A stretch of 64,000 nt of DNA from Pseudomonas mandelii. GTDB taxonomy: Bacteria > Pseudomonadota > Gammaproteobacteria > Pseudomonadales > Pseudomonadaceae. Location: assembly GCF_024138395.1 (NCBI RefSeq), contig NZ_JAMYDU010000003.1, forward strand, positions 186,001 to 250,000, in the 5' to 3' direction. Both the position numbers and the translations under genes were made by a program. Positions 26,701 through 37,043 of this stretch are shown one piece after another. The first letter of the stretch is position 1; each line of letters starts with the position of its first letter. The notes beneath the pieces are model-generated. The model made no database searches and was not told where the DNA came from. It worked only from the letters and a program-made list of their open reading frames with translations.

Positions 26701-28242
26701 GGTCACCTGCGCGAACTGCTGACGGAAATAGTCGTACGGCGTGCGCACGCGCTGAGACAGCACGGCCATCGGCGTATCGTCGCCCATCGAGCCGACGGCT
26801 TCGTAGCCTTGTTCCCCGAGCGGACGCAGCACCTGGTCGCGCTCTTCGAAAGTGACCTGGTACATCTTCATGTACTGCTTGAGCTGATCGACGTCGTAGA
26901 AAGCCGAACCGTGATCGTTGTCTTCCATGGTCGACTGGATGCGCAGGGCATTCTTGCGCAGCCATTGCTTGTATGGATGACGGGACTTCAAGCGGTTGTC
27001 GATGGCATCGGTGTCGAGGATCTGACCGGTTTCGGTGTCCACGGCAAAGATCTGGCCAGGTCCCACACGACCCTTGGCGATCACGTCTTCGGGCTGGTAG
27101 TTCCAGACACCGATTTCCGAGGCCAGGGTAATGAAGCCGTTTTTGGTGGTGACCCAACGCGCCGGACGCAGACCGTTACGGTCGAGCAGGCACACCGCGT
27201 AACGACCGTCAGTCATTACCACGCCAGCCGGGCCGTCCCACGGCTCCATGTGCATCGAGTTGTATTCGTAGAACGCACGCAGGTCCGGGTCCATGGTTTC
27301 GACATTCTGCCACGCAGGCGGAATGATCATCCGCACGCCACGGAACAGGTCGATGCCACCGGTGACCATCAGCTCGAGCATGTTATCCATGCTGGAAGAA
27401 TCGGAACCGACACGGTTCACCAACGGACCAAGTTCTTCCAGATCCATCAGATCATTGGTGAACTTGGTGCGACGGGCCTGAGCCCAGTTGCGGTTGCCGG
27501 TGATGGTGTTGATCTCGCCGTTGTGGGCGAGGAAGCGGAACGGCTGAGCCAGCGGCCATTTCGGCAAGGTGTTGGTGGAGAAGCGCTGGTGGAACACGCA
27601 GATTGCGGTTTGCAGGCGCTGGTCGCTCAGGTCTGGATAGAAGGCGGTCAAATCCGCCGGCATCATCAGGCCTTTATAAATGATGGTCTTGTGGGAAAAG
27701 CTGCAGATGTAGTGATCGACGTCGGCGGCGTTGGCCACGGACGAACGACGACGGGCGCTGAACAGCTTGATCGCCATGTCCTGATCGCTCAGGCCTTCAC
27801 CACCGATGAACACTTGTTCGATCTGCGGCAAGCGCTCGAGGGCCAGGCGGCCGAGGACGCTGGTGTCGATCGGCACTTTGCGCCAACCGACCAGCTGCAG
27901 GCCTTCGGACAGAATCTCGCGGTTCATGTTCTCGCGAGCGGCTTCGGCTTTGACCGGATCCTGGTTGAAGAAGACCATGCCCACAGCGTATTGCTTGGGC
28001 ATTTCGACGCCGAAGGTTTCCTGGGCAATCGCACGCAGGAACACATCCGGCTTTTGAATCAGCAGACCGCAACCGTCACCGGTTTTGCCGTCGGCGTTGA
28101 TCCCACCGCGGTGGGTCATGCAGGTCAGGGCCTCAATGGCCGTTTGCAAAAGGGTATGACTGGGCTCGCCCTGCATATGGGCTATCAGGCCGAAACCGCA
28201 GTTATCCTTGAATTCATCTGGTTGGTACAGACCTGCTTTCAT
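23797..28242 (-). CDS. gltB: Glutamate synthase large subunit
   Basis: The 1481-residue alpha subunit makes two glutamates from glutamine and 2-oxoglutarate. Its order is an N-terminal class II amidotransferase, a central domain, an FMN/3Fe-4S synthase domain (cysteines in [16 protein letters not shown]) and a C-terminal GXXGXXXG beta-helix. The amidotransferase nucleophile is Cys15 in DNCGFGLI, so a 14-residue propeptide must be removed, shorter than in E. coli. I chose the ATG at 28242 in preference to a GTG two codons earlier. A long antisense frame covers the gene but has no support as a gene. Confidence 0.97.
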   Translation of the reverse strand: MKAGLYQPDEFKDNCGFGLIAHMQGEPSHTLLQTAIEALTCMTHRGGINADGKTGDGCGLLIQKPDVFLRAIAQETFGVEMPKQYAVGMVFFNQDPVKAEAARENMNREILSEGLQLVGWRKVPIDTSVLGRLALERLPQIEQVFIGGEGLSDQDMAIKLFSARRRSSVANAADVDHYICSFSHKTIIYKGLMMPADLTAFYPDLSDQRLQTAICVFHQRFSTNTLPKWPLAQPFRFLAHNGEINTITGNRNWAQARRTKFTNDLMDLEELGPLVNRVGSDSSSMDNMLELMVTGGIDLFRGVRMIIPPAWQNVETMDPDLRAFYEYNSMHMEPWDGPAGVVMTDGRYAVCLLDRNGLRPARWVTTKNGFITLASEIGVWNYQPEDVIAKGRVGPGQIFAVDTETGQILDTDAIDNRLKSRHPYKQWLRKNALRIQSTMEDNDHGSAFYDVDQLKQYMKMYQVTFEERDQVLRPLGEQGYEAVGSMGDDTPMAVLSQRVRTPYDYFRQQFAQVTNPPIDPLREAIVMSLEVCLGAERNIFQESPEHASRVILSSPVISPAKWRSLMNLDRPGFERQIIDLNYDESVGLEAAVRNVADQAEEAVRSGRTQIVLSDRHIAPGKLPIHASLATGAVHHRLTEKGLRCDSNILVETATARDPHHFAVLIGFGASAVYPFLAYEVLGDLIRTGEVLGDLYEVFKNYRKGITKGLLKILSKMGISTITSYRGAQLFEAIGLSEEVCDLSFRGVPSRIKGARFIDIEAEQKALAAEAWSPRKPIQQGGLLKFVHGGEYHAYNPDVVSTLQAAVQQGDYSKFKEYTALVDNRPVSMIRDLFKVKTLDTPLDISEIEPLESVLKRFDSAGISLGALSPEAHEALAEAMNRLGARSNSGEGGEDPARYGTIKSSKIKQVATGRFGVTPEYLVNAEVLQIKVAQGAKPGEGGQLPGGKVNGLIAKLRYAVPGVTLISPPPHHDIYSIEDLSQLIFDLKQVNPKALVSVKLVAEAGVGTIAAGVAKAYADLITISGYDGGTGASPLTSIKYAGAPWELGLAETHQTLRGNDLRGKVRVQTDGGLKTGLDVIKAAILGAESFGFGTAPMIALGCKYLRICHLNNCATGVATQNEKLRKDHYIGTVDMVVNFFTYVAEETREWLAKLGVRSLEELIGRTDLLEILEGQTAKQNHLDLTPLLGSDHIPADKPQFCQVDRNPPFDKGLLAEKMVDLATSAINDMSGADFALDICNCDRSIGARISGEIARKHGNQGMANAPITFRFKGTAGQSFGVWNAGGLNMYLEGDANDYVGKGMTGGKLVIVPPKGSIYKTQDSAIIGNTCLYGATGGKLFAAGTAGERFAVRNSGAHTVVEGTGDHCCEYMTGGFVCVLGKTGYNFGSGMTGGFAYVLDQDNTFVDRVNHELVEIQRISGEAMEAYRSHLQRVLNEYVEETDSEWGRNLAENLDDYLRRFWLVKPKAANLKSLLSSTRANPQ

Positions 28243-28591
28243 AGACACTTTCTCACCAGGCTGCCTCTTATCGAGACAAATTTCTTTTCAATTCAGCCAG
28301 TTACCATCCACGCCGAACGTACGCCAGCTTTGCGGGGGCAAAAGGGAGGTCATTGTACACACCGACACTGAGGCTCACAAATTTGACGACGAACTGTCGC
28401 AAATCTATGTCGCATTTGTGAAAGGTTTAAAGCGATATGCTGTGCTAGTCAAAACTTTTTTAATTTTGACCGCAACGACTCAAAGACCACTGTGACGCAG
28501 ACACCACAAGGCACGCGCCCTTGCGGGCAGCGCGCACTTGCAGAAATTTTGAGGTGCTTGGAGAGGCGGTCTGGGTAAGGCCGCCGAATCT
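28243..28591. other. 349-base gene-free region between the SPOR-domain gene and gltB
   Basis: It holds the gltB leader of about 170 bases, a candidate minus-strand promoter and an inverted repeat (28424-28470), and, nearer the SPOR gene, GC-rich hairpins such as GCCC-GCAA-GGGC (reading the minus strand) that could end that gene's transcript. No small gene with a credible start was seen. Confidence 0.5.
28424..28470 (-). promoter_or_regulatory. Candidate gltB promoter with overlapping inverted repeat
   Basis: On the minus strand TTGACT (28452-28447), a 17-base spacer and TAAACC (28429-28424) resemble a housekeeping promoter, strong in -35 and weak in -10. The -35 box lies in an inverted repeat GTCAAAA-N9-TTTTGAC (28448-28470), which could bind a regulator. 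Based on pattern only. Confidence 0.35.
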
Positions 28592-30178
28592 TCAGCGAGT
28601 TGTTGCCAGTTCCTGTTGGACGCTGGCGACAGTGCGAGGCCAAGGTTTACCAGCCTGAACCTTCGCTGGCAAGGCCTTGATGGCGGTAAGGGCTGCATCG
28701 CGGTTGGCGAAGTTACCGTAGGTGATGACGTAAAGCGGCTTGCCGTTGAGTACTTTCTTGAAATAACGGTACTCGCCACCCTGCTCTTTGACGAAGCTCT
28801 GGGCGGCCGATTCGGAGCTAGTGCCGAGGATTTGCACCACGTAGTTACCCGGTGCCTGGCCTGCGTACCAGCTGCCACCGGCGGCTTTGGCCACGGTGAC
28901 TGGTTTCTCGGCAGGTTTGGCGGCGGCGACCGGCTTGGCGGGCGCTGGAGCCGGTTTGGTTACAGGTGCAGGCGCTGGCTTGGCGGTCGCGACCTGAGTC
29001 GGCGCTGGAACCGGTTTGGCGGCAGGCGTTGGTGCCGGGCCCGGCTGGATGCCGACAGGCGGCGCAGTGGTAGTCACGGTTGGCGGTGTCGCGCTGGAAC
29101 CTTCAACCGGCACACCGTCGTCGCCTTCGGTGATACCACCGGCGGCTTCGGCCAACGGACCACGCATCACCGGTTGCGAGTTGCCGACCAGTGGCAATGG
29201 CATTGGCTGCGAATTACCGGCGAATTCCACGGCGGGAGCGCCATTGCTATCAGGTTGTGGCGTGCCCTGGCCCAGCGGCAGTTGTGCCTGTTCATTGGCA
29301 GGTGCGCCGGTGGTCGGTGCTTTGCTGCGACCCGGCATCAACCAGGCGGCGGCTACCGCGACCACGACTACGGCGGAAATCGCCAATACGTGTTTCTTCG
29401 GCATGTTGAACCCCATACTTGGACGCTTGACCGCTGAGCGGCTGGCAATCATGGCTTCGATCATTGCATCGCGGGCGACCTGATTGATGTTGCCAGGCCA
29501 ACCGTCGGAGCTTTCGTGAATATCAGAGATCTGATCCGCGGTGAAAAGTTCGATACCCCGACCGGCGCCTTCTAGACGCTGCTCCAGATATTCGCGGGTT
29601 TCTTCTTCGGTATAAGGCTGCAATTCGATAACGTGGAAACGCTCTTCCTCGAGGCTCAGCGCGTCAAGCTGAGCAATCAGCGAGGATTCGCCAAACAGGA
29701 ACACGTGCGGGCGACCTTCCGGCGCACCCGCGGCCAAAGCCAGCAAGGCTTCCAATGCGGATTCGTCGAGTTGCTCGGCATCATCCACCAGCAAATAGAC
29801 TTCCTGCCCCGTGAGGGCAAGCTGTACTACTTGAGCCAGGATCGCGCCGATTTCGGCCTGTTCGACGTTTAGCGCCTGAGCCACCTGACGCAACACACCA
29901 GCGGCATCGCCGGCGCCACGGGCAGAAACCACCACGCTCTGCACTGACTGTTTGTTGGTGCTGGCCACCAGGGCCTGACGCAACAGGGTTTTGCCACTGC
30001 CTTGGGGGCCAGTGACCACCAGCAATAACTGGCTGTAACGGGCCAGATGATGCAGTTGCCCCAGCACCGGTTTGCGCTGGGCCGGGAAAAATTTGAAGCC
30101 AGGCACCCGTGGAGCGAAAGGGTCATGACTTAACTGGTAATGGCCGAGGAAAGCCTCGTCGGCATGCAAACTAGTCAT
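28592..30178 (-). CDS. AAA ATPase-like, SPOR-domain cell-division protein (DamX-like)
   Basis: The 528-residue protein has an N-terminal ATPase domain with Walker A GPQGSGKT near residue 56 and Walker B VYLLVDDAEQLDE near 123, one membrane helix near 258-276, a long Pro/Ala/Lys-rich linker of about 120 residues, and a C-terminal SPOR domain (GNYVVQILGTSSESAAQSF to the end) that should bind denuded septal peptidoglycan. It lies just after aroB, as damX does in enterobacteria, and resembles DamX plus an ExeA-type ATPase. It is probably a septal-ring protein anchored in the inner membrane with the SPOR domain in the periplasm. Confidence 0.87.
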   Translation of the reverse strand: MTSLHADEAFLGHYQLSHDPFAPRVPGFKFFPAQRKPVLGQLHHLARYSQLLLVVTGPQGSGKTLLRQALVASTNKQSVQSVVVSARGAGDAAGVLRQVAQALNVEQAEIGAILAQVVQLALTGQEVYLLVDDAEQLDESALEALLALAAGAPEGRPHVFLFGESSLIAQLDALSLEEERFHVIELQPYTEEETREYLEQRLEGAGRGIELFTADQISDIHESSDGWPGNINQVARDAMIEAMIASRSAVKRPSMGFNMPKKHVLAISAVVVVAVAAAWLMPGRSKAPTTGAPANEQAQLPLGQGTPQPDSNGAPAVEFAGNSQPMPLPLVGNSQPVMRGPLAEAAGGITEGDDGVPVEGSSATPPTVTTTAPPVGIQPGPAPTPAAKPVPAPTQVATAKPAPAPVTKPAPAPAKPVAAAKPAEKPVTVAKAAGGSWYAGQAPGNYVVQILGTSSESAAQSFVKEQGGEYRYFKKVLNGKPLYVITYGNFANRDAALTAIKALPAKVQAGKPWPRTVASVQQELATTR

Positions 30179-30188
30179 CGGGATCTTA

Positions 30189-31289
30189 TTAACCTTTAAG
30201 CTGAGCCAGGGCGCGGTAATCCGCTCCCAGCGTGGCCTGTAAAACCTCTTTCGGATAATCGTCGGTCACCACTGCTTCGCCCATATGGCGCAGCAGCACC
30301 AGGCGCAAACGACCGTCGATCACTTTCTTGTCAATTGCCATGTGTTGGAGAAAATCGGCTTCGGTCATCTCTTCCGGCGGGACGACCGGCAGGCCGGCAC
30401 GCTGGAACAGGCGAATACCGCGATCACGCTCCTGTTCGCTGATCCAGCCCAGGCGCGCGGACATTTCCAAAGCCATCACGGTGCCAGCAGCGACTGCTTC
30501 ACCATGAAGCCAGACACCATAGCCCATGTGAGTTTCGATCGCGTGGCCGAAGGTGTGGCCCAGGTTCAACGTGGCGCGCACGCCCGTCTCTTTTTCGTCG
30601 GCACCCACCACCGCAGCCTTGGCCGCGCAGGAGCGTTCGATGGCGTAAGTCAGAGCGGTCTGGTCCAGCGCTCGCAGGCGATCGACGTTTTCTTCGAGCC
30701 AGGTGAGGAATGGCTCGTCGCAGATCAGCCCGTACTTGATGACTTCCGCCAGCCCGGCAGAGAGTTCACGGGGTGGCAGGGTGTTGAGGGTGGCGGTATC
30801 GATCAGCACCACATTGGGCTGATAGAAAGCGCCGACCATGTTCTTGCCCAGCGGGTGATTGATCCCGGTTTTGCCGCCCACCGAGGAGTCGACTTGCGAC
30901 AACAACGTGGTCGGTACCTGGATGAAATCGACGCCTCGCTGGTAGCAGGCGGCCGCAAAACCGGCCATGTCCCCGATCACGCCGCCACCGAGGGCGATTA
31001 CCGTGGTGCGGCGATCGTGCCGTGCAGTCAGCAGGCCGTCGAAAATCAGTTGCAGGGTTTCCCAAGTCTTGAAGGCTTCGCCGTCAGGCAGCACCACGGA
31101 AATCACCGAGAACTGCGCGAGGCTGCGGGTCAGACGTTCGAGGTAGAGCGGCGCGACGGTCTCGTTGGAGATGATCGCTACTTGCCGCCCGCGGATATGC
31201 GGGACCAGCAGCTCAGGCTGATCCAACAGACCTTCGCCAATATGAATCGGGTAGCTGCGCTCGCCTAGATCGACCTTGAGTGTCTGCAT
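30189..31289 (-). CDS. aroB: 3-dehydroquinate synthase
   Basis: The 366-residue enzyme converts DAHP to 3-dehydroquinate, step two of the shikimate pathway, using NAD and a divalent metal. Conserved blocks are [19 protein letters not shown] near residues 102-120, [12 protein letters not shown] near 137 and the metal-binding [11 protein letters not shown] near 242. I start at ATG 31289 ([18 protein letters not shown]), which fits the family; the longer open frame up to 31388 adds unrelated residues. It follows aroK by 150 bases. Confidence 0.97.
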   Translation of the reverse strand: MQTLKVDLGERSYPIHIGEGLLDQPELLVPHIRGRQVAIISNETVAPLYLERLTRSLAQFSVISVVLPDGEAFKTWETLQLIFDGLLTARHDRRTTVIALGGGVIGDMAGFAAACYQRGVDFIQVPTTLLSQVDSSVGGKTGINHPLGKNMVGAFYQPNVVLIDTATLNTLPPRELSAGLAEVIKYGLICDEPFLTWLEENVDRLRALDQTALTYAIERSCAAKAAVVGADEKETGVRATLNLGHTFGHAIETHMGYGVWLHGEAVAAGTVMALEMSARLGWISEQERDRGIRLFQRAGLPVVPPEEMTEADFLQHMAIDKKVIDGRLRLVLLRHMGEAVVTDDYPKEVLQATLGADYRALAQLKG

Positions 31290-31439
31290 GTGTCCCCACA
31301 GTGAAGATGGAATCAGGCGTCCTGCCTTGAGTTTACGAATTCCATGGCGTCTGCTGGTGTGACGCCATTCGGTAGCCAGCCGCCACAACCTTGAGCAGCT
31401 GCGACAGGACGCCGAGGATAGCGCATTTCGCGCCGCGCA

Positions 31440-31958
31440 TTAACGGGGCGGTAGCTGCTGCAAGCGTTCGAGGATGTCGAGCACCACCATCCGCGGTGGC
31501 CGCTCATCGGTTTCCACCACCAGGTCGGCGATTTCCCGATACAGCGGATCACGGATCGCCAGCAAGTCCCGCAGGGTCTTGGCCGGATCGGCGGTGCGCA
31601 GCAGTGGCCGATTGCGATCGCGAGCCGTTCGGCCCACCTGCTGCTCGACAGACGCATGCAGATAGACCACCCGGCCACCGGCGTGCAGCGCTCGACGATT
31701 GGCTTCGCGCATTACCGCGCCGCCACCGGTCGCCAACACCACGCCATCGCACGCGCACAGCTCGGCAATCATCGCCTGCTCGCGGTCACGAAAGCCCGGT
31801 TCGCCTTCCTTATCGAAGATCCACGGGATATTGGCGCCCGTGCGCAATTCAATTTCCTTATCGGAATCTTTGAATGGCAGGCGCAGCTCTTTGGCCAGCA
31901 AACGGCCGATGGTGCTTTTTCCAGCCCCCATCGGTCCAACAAGAATCAAATTTCGCAC
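31440..31958 (-). CDS. aroK: Shikimate kinase
   Basis: The 172-residue kinase phosphorylates shikimate with ATP. The P-loop GPMGAGKST is at residues 8-16, the shikimate-binding DSD near 31-33 with the following arginine (FRDRE, near 57) and GGGAVMRE near 79-86 are in place. It starts four bases after the pilQ stop, so it is transcribed with the pilus operon, an arrangement seen in many gammaproteobacteria. Confidence 0.97.
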   Translation of the reverse strand: MRNLILVGPMGAGKSTIGRLLAKELRLPFKDSDKEIELRTGANIPWIFDKEGEPGFRDREQAMIAELCACDGVVLATGGGAVMREANRRALHAGGRVVYLHASVEQQVGRTARDRNRPLLRTADPAKTLRDLLAIRDPLYREIADLVVETDERPPRMVVLDILERLQQLPPR

Positions 31959-31962
31959 AGAA

Positions 31963-34038
31963 TCAATGACTCACAGCAATCGCCTGATTGTTCATGATAC
32001 GCGGAGTGAGAAATACCAGCAGCTCGGATTTTTTCTCCGAGACCACGTCACGCCGGAAAAGGCGGCCAAGATACGGCACATCCCCGAGAAATGGCACCTT
32101 ATCTACAACCTTGCTCTGAGTATTTGAGAAAACCCCACCAATGACGATGGTCTCGCCGTCGTTAACCAACACCTTGGCGTTGACCTCGTTTTTCTTGATC
32201 GGCGGTACATCCTGCACTTTGTTCAGGTAGTCCGGTTCGTCCTTGGTGACCTTGACCTCCATGATGATGCGATTGTCCGGCGTGATTTGCGGGGTCACTT
32301 CCAGGGACAGCGAAGCTTCCTTGAACGACACCGAGGTGGCGCCGCTGGAGCTGGCTTCCTGATAGGGAATCTCGGTGCCCTTGAGGATTTTCGCGGTTTC
32401 CTTGTCGGACGTGACCACCTTGGGCTGGGAGACGATTTCCCCGTTGCCGGTTTTCTCCATGGCCGAAAGCTCAAGGTCCAGCAGCACATTGTCGGTAATG
32501 AAGGCGATGCCGATCCCCGAGGTATTGGCAGAGGTCCCAAGGTCGACGAATGGCGAGTTGGTGCTGGTGCTGCCCGGCGTACCAATGGTGGTCGAAGAAC
32601 CGTTGACCCCGGACGTGTTCCAGTTACCTTTCTGCACCGAACCGCCCCAGCGAACGCCAAGGCTTTTGTCGTAATCGACGTTGGCCTCGACGATGCGCGC
32701 CTCGATCATCACCTGACGCACCGGAATATCCAGTTGCGCAACGATGCGACGCAGTTCGTCGAGCCGATCCTGGGTCTGGTAGGCAATGATGTTGTTGGTT
32801 CGCTCATCGACAGTGATTGACCCTCGCTCGTCGATTTTCGCCTCGGCGCTGGTCACCGACTGGAACAGCTTGGCGATATCGGCGGCCTTGGCGTAGTTGA
32901 CCTGCAACAGCTCGCGACGTAGCGGCGCCAGTTCGGAGATCTGCTTCTGCGATTCCAGTTCCTGACGTTCTCGGGCAGCGATTTCATCGGCCGGCGCCAC
33001 CAGCAACACGTTACCGATCTTGCGTTTATCCAGGCCTTTGGTTTTCAGCACCAGATCCAGCGCCTGATCCCATGGCACATTCTGCAGACGCAATGTGATG
33101 CCACCCTGCACCGTGTCGCTGGCCACCAGATTGAGGTTGGTGAAATCGGCGATCAGTTGCAGCACCGAGCGCACATCAATGTCCTGAAAATTCAGCGAGA
33201 GTTTTTCGCCGGTGTAGGCAAAGCGTTCGGCGTTGCGCTTCTGCAGATCATCGACCGTCATCGGACGGATGCTGACGGTCAGTTTGTTGTCGGTCTGATA
33301 GGTCGAATAATCGAAAGCGCCGCTGGGCTCGATACTGATAATGGCCCGGTCGCCCGTGGCGCTGGCGTTGACGAACTGCACCGGCGTAGCGAAATCCTTG
33401 ACGTCGAGGCGTACACGCAACCGTTCAGGCAGTTGGGTCTTGGTGAAACCGACGATGATTTTGCCATCGCGCTCCTGGATGTCCGGGGCGATGGACGGAT
33501 CCGACAGATCGATAACCACATTGCCCTCACCCTGTGTGCCGCGCTGGAAATCCACGCCCCGGATGGCTTTGCCCACGGGCGCATTGACCCTGGCGGGCGC
33601 TGGCGTCGCAGTGGCTGCGCGCGGTGCGCTGACGGCCGGTTTGGGCGCCTTGCTAGCGGCACCTTGCCCGACGACCACGAACAAATTGTTGCCTTCGACG
33701 CGAGTGTTGTACGGAGTCAATTGAGTCAGGCTGATGATCAGCCGTGTACGGTCCTTGGCCTCCACGACCGTGGCGCTGCGGGCATTGCCGCCGCCCAGAT
33801 CCCGATTCTTGTTCGCCAGCTGACTGGTGACTCCCGGCAGGTCCAGCGCAATCCGCGCAGGCTGCTCTGTCGTGTAACCGTGGGGCTGCGGCGGCGGCCC
33901 ATCGAACGACAACTTCAACTCGACACGGTCACCGGGCAGCGCGGCGACATCCAGCGCTTTGAGGTTGGCCGCCAGTACCATCGGCGACAGAAACGCTATC
34001 CATAGCGAAATACCGAAGGTTGAGAAAATCCTGTTCAT
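31963..34038 (-). CDS. pilQ: Type IV pilus outer-membrane secretin
   Basis: The 691-residue protein forms the outer-membrane channel for the type IV pilus. After a signal peptide ending near residue 23 there are two AMIN domains (about 25-125 and 160-265, peptidoglycan binding), an STN/N0 domain near 290-360, a secretin N1 domain near 375-445 and a C-terminal secretin domain with [15 protein letters not shown] near 645. It is the last gene of pilMNOPQ. Confidence 0.97.
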   Translation of the reverse strand: MNRIFSTFGISLWIAFLSPMVLAANLKALDVAALPGDRVELKLSFDGPPPQPHGYTTEQPARIALDLPGVTSQLANKNRDLGGGNARSATVVEAKDRTRLIISLTQLTPYNTRVEGNNLFVVVGQGAASKAPKPAVSAPRAATATPAPARVNAPVGKAIRGVDFQRGTQGEGNVVIDLSDPSIAPDIQERDGKIIVGFTKTQLPERLRVRLDVKDFATPVQFVNASATGDRAIISIEPSGAFDYSTYQTDNKLTVSIRPMTVDDLQKRNAERFAYTGEKLSLNFQDIDVRSVLQLIADFTNLNLVASDTVQGGITLRLQNVPWDQALDLVLKTKGLDKRKIGNVLLVAPADEIAARERQELESQKQISELAPLRRELLQVNYAKAADIAKLFQSVTSAEAKIDERGSITVDERTNNIIAYQTQDRLDELRRIVAQLDIPVRQVMIEARIVEANVDYDKSLGVRWGGSVQKGNWNTSGVNGSSTTIGTPGSTSTNSPFVDLGTSANTSGIGIAFITDNVLLDLELSAMEKTGNGEIVSQPKVVTSDKETAKILKGTEIPYQEASSSGATSVSFKEASLSLEVTPQITPDNRIIMEVKVTKDEPDYLNKVQDVPPIKKNEVNAKVLVNDGETIVIGGVFSNTQSKVVDKVPFLGDVPYLGRLFRRDVVSEKKSELLVFLTPRIMNNQAIAVSH

Positions 34039-34051
34039 TATTCGAGTTCCA

Positions 34052-34579
34052 CTATGAGTGCTCTTTCAAAGGGATGGTCCGTGGCCGTTCCAGCCAGGCA
34101 CCTTCGCCGTCAGGAACAATTTCGACCACCTCGACTTGCGAGCCGCTGATAGCGACGATTCGCCCATCGTTACGCCCCAGGTAATCGCCGACTTTCAGCC
34201 GATGCACACCGCCCGCCCCACGCAGCAGCGCAAAGGAACCGGTAGCATTGGAGATGGTGCCGACCATTTCAAATTGCTCGATGTTGAAACCTTCGAGGTA
34301 CTGCTTGACCCGGCTGGGGTCGGGCTTGACGTTACGCGAGCCGTGCTTCTGGCCGGCCAGATCGACTCTGACCTGCCGGGAGAATGGGCTACGCAGGTTG
34401 GCAGCGTTGTAAGTGAATGTCGGGTAAGACCGGAATGTCGGCGTTGGTTCAATCTTGCCGGGGGCACGCAGGCGCACTTCGTTCAGGTAAGCGTCCAGAT
34501 CACTGAAATCACTGTCGCCGCCACAACCAGCCAGGATGACCAGGCACATAACCATCGACAGGCAACGAATCGGGCTCAT
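34052..34579 (-). CDS. pilP: Type IV pilus inner-membrane lipoprotein PilP
   Basis: The 175-residue lipoprotein has lipobox LAGC (Cys19) and a flexible segment before a small beta domain (FALLRGAGGVHRLKVGDYLG), which in relatives binds the N0 region of PilQ. It links the inner-membrane PilNO complex to the secretin. The start overlaps the pilO stop by four bases. Confidence 0.95.
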   Translation of the reverse strand: MSPIRCLSMVMCLVILAGCGGDSDFSDLDAYLNEVRLRAPGKIEPTPTFRSYPTFTYNAANLRSPFSRQVRVDLAGQKHGSRNVKPDPSRVKQYLEGFNIEQFEMVGTISNATGSFALLRGAGGVHRLKVGDYLGRNDGRIVAISGSQVEVVEIVPDGEGAWLERPRTIPLKEHS

Positions 34580-35199
34580 TTCTGCAACCCCTTGTCGTTG
34601 TAGCGATAGGTCTTGGCGAGGATGCTCATGCGCAACTTCGGACCGCCGTCGGGATTGGCCGGCGCCAAGTCGAAGTCATGCAGGGTGACGATCCGCGGCA
34701 ACCCGGCCACGCCGCTGACGAAAGTGGCCAGGTCGTGATACGCGCCGGTGACGGTGATCTGGATAGGAAGCTCGATATAGAACTGCTGGGTGGCCTCCGG
34801 TAGCAGCTTGATCTCTTCGAACTCCAGGCCGCTGCCCAGGCCGGTGCGGGTGATATCCTCCAGCAGGCCGGGCACTTCGGTGTCGCTGGGCAATTGCCGT
34901 AACAGCATGCCGAAGGAGTTCTCCATTTCCTTCATCTGCTGGGTATATAGCTCCAGATTCGCCGCCATATGGGCTTTGGTCGCGAATTGCTCCTTGAGTG
35001 TCGATTCTTCCTCGCGCCTGAGCTCCAGATGGTTTTGCAGATCGCTGATCAGGAAGCTGTAGCCCAGGGCCAGCACCAGAACCATCAGCAGGACACTCGC
35101 CAGGACCTTGATCGCCGGCGGCCAGGAACCCATGTTGTTGGTGTCCAGATCGTTGATGTCGATCTGGCGCAACCCTTCGAGCCATTCGGACAGCTTCAT
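34576..35199 (-). CDS. pilO: Type IV pilus assembly protein PilO
   Basis: The 207-residue bitopic protein has one membrane helix near residues 30-50 (IKVLASVLLMVLVLALGYSF), a coiled-coil segment near 55-95 and a ferredoxin-like periplasmic domain. It forms a heterodimer with PilN. Both ends overlap the neighbouring genes by four bases. Confidence 0.95.
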   Translation of the reverse strand: MKLSEWLEGLRQIDINDLDTNNMGSWPPAIKVLASVLLMVLVLALGYSFLISDLQNHLELRREEESTLKEQFATKAHMAANLELYTQQMKEMENSFGMLLRQLPSDTEVPGLLEDITRTGLGSGLEFEEIKLLPEATQQFYIELPIQITVTGAYHDLATFVSGVAGLPRIVTLHDFDLAPANPDGGPKLRMSILAKTYRYNDKGLQK

Positions 35200-35761
35200 T
35201 TAGCGCCCCCCACAACCGCGGGCTGGGTCTGACGGACCGTCAACTGAAAAACATTGGCCTGATCCAGCTGACCGGCGGTGGTCGCTTTGACTTCCGTGAG
35301 GTTGGGCGCATCGAACCAGTCGGAGGCATCAAGATTGCGCATCAGATCCGAAACACGATTGTTGGATTCCGCCGCGCCGGTGATGGACACGGTTTTACCG
35401 ACCATTTTCACTTCGGTGAAATAAACCCCGTCCGGCAAAGTACGCGCCAACTGATCGAAAATCCTCCCGCTGATCGGCCGGTTGCCTTGCAGGTCCTGAA
35501 TAATGCGCATGCGTTCCACGAGTTGCTGGCGACGGGCCTTCAAGTCGCTGATTTGCTTGATCCGCTCGTCGACCACGGCAATCTGCTTGCCGATGTAATC
35601 GTTACGAGCGACTTGCCGATTAATCGCGCTGTCAATGACTTGGTCCGCGATTAGCAGCGCTCCCACCGAGCCCACCAGCACACCGACCAACGCCAGCAAA
35701 AAGCGTTTGCGACGCCCTTCGCGCAACTCTTCACGCCAGGGTAAAAGATTGATCCGCGCCA

Positions 35762-35762
<1 letters not shown>
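35196..35762 (-). CDS. pilN: Type IV pilus assembly protein PilN
   Basis: The 188-residue protein starts with the conserved MARINLLPWREELRE, the cytosolic tail that docks into PilM, followed by one membrane helix near residues 23-43 and a coiled-coil and ferredoxin-like periplasmic domain. It shares one base with pilM and overlaps pilO. Confidence 0.95.
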
Positions 35763-36853
<1,091 letters not shown>

Positions 36854-36895
36854 TTACGGACTCTGTAATATCCATTGCGTTCAATACCCCCCGTC

Positions 36896-36942
36896 TTGAC
36901 AGAAAGCGCAAATGACGCCCCCGACCGAAAAATGCTTATAAT
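36896..36942 (+). promoter_or_regulatory. Candidate promoter elements between pilM and ponA
   Basis: A perfect TATAAT lies at 36937-36942, about 100 bases before ponA, and a perfect TTGACA at 36896-36901. The 35 bases between them rule them out as one promoter, so they may belong to two promoters or the TATAAT may work with a weak -35. Position and hexamers are the only evidence. Confidence 0.4.
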
Positions 36943-37043
36943 GCTGAGCGTTTTTTCCGCTTTCACTGCAAGCGCGGGTCATTTTCTGTATAGCCTGAAC
37001 CCCTGATGCCTAATTCATTCTTTACCCTGGATATCCAAAAGCC

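Noticed and set aside
24670..28371. Very long open frame of 1233 codons antisense to gltB
   Set aside because: It is the mirror of the gltB coding frame in GC-rich, strongly codon-biased DNA; it has no plausible start context and no protein-like domain structure.
36896..36942. TTGACA and TATAAT before ponA as a single promoter
   Set aside because: The spacer is 35 bases, about twice the allowed length.
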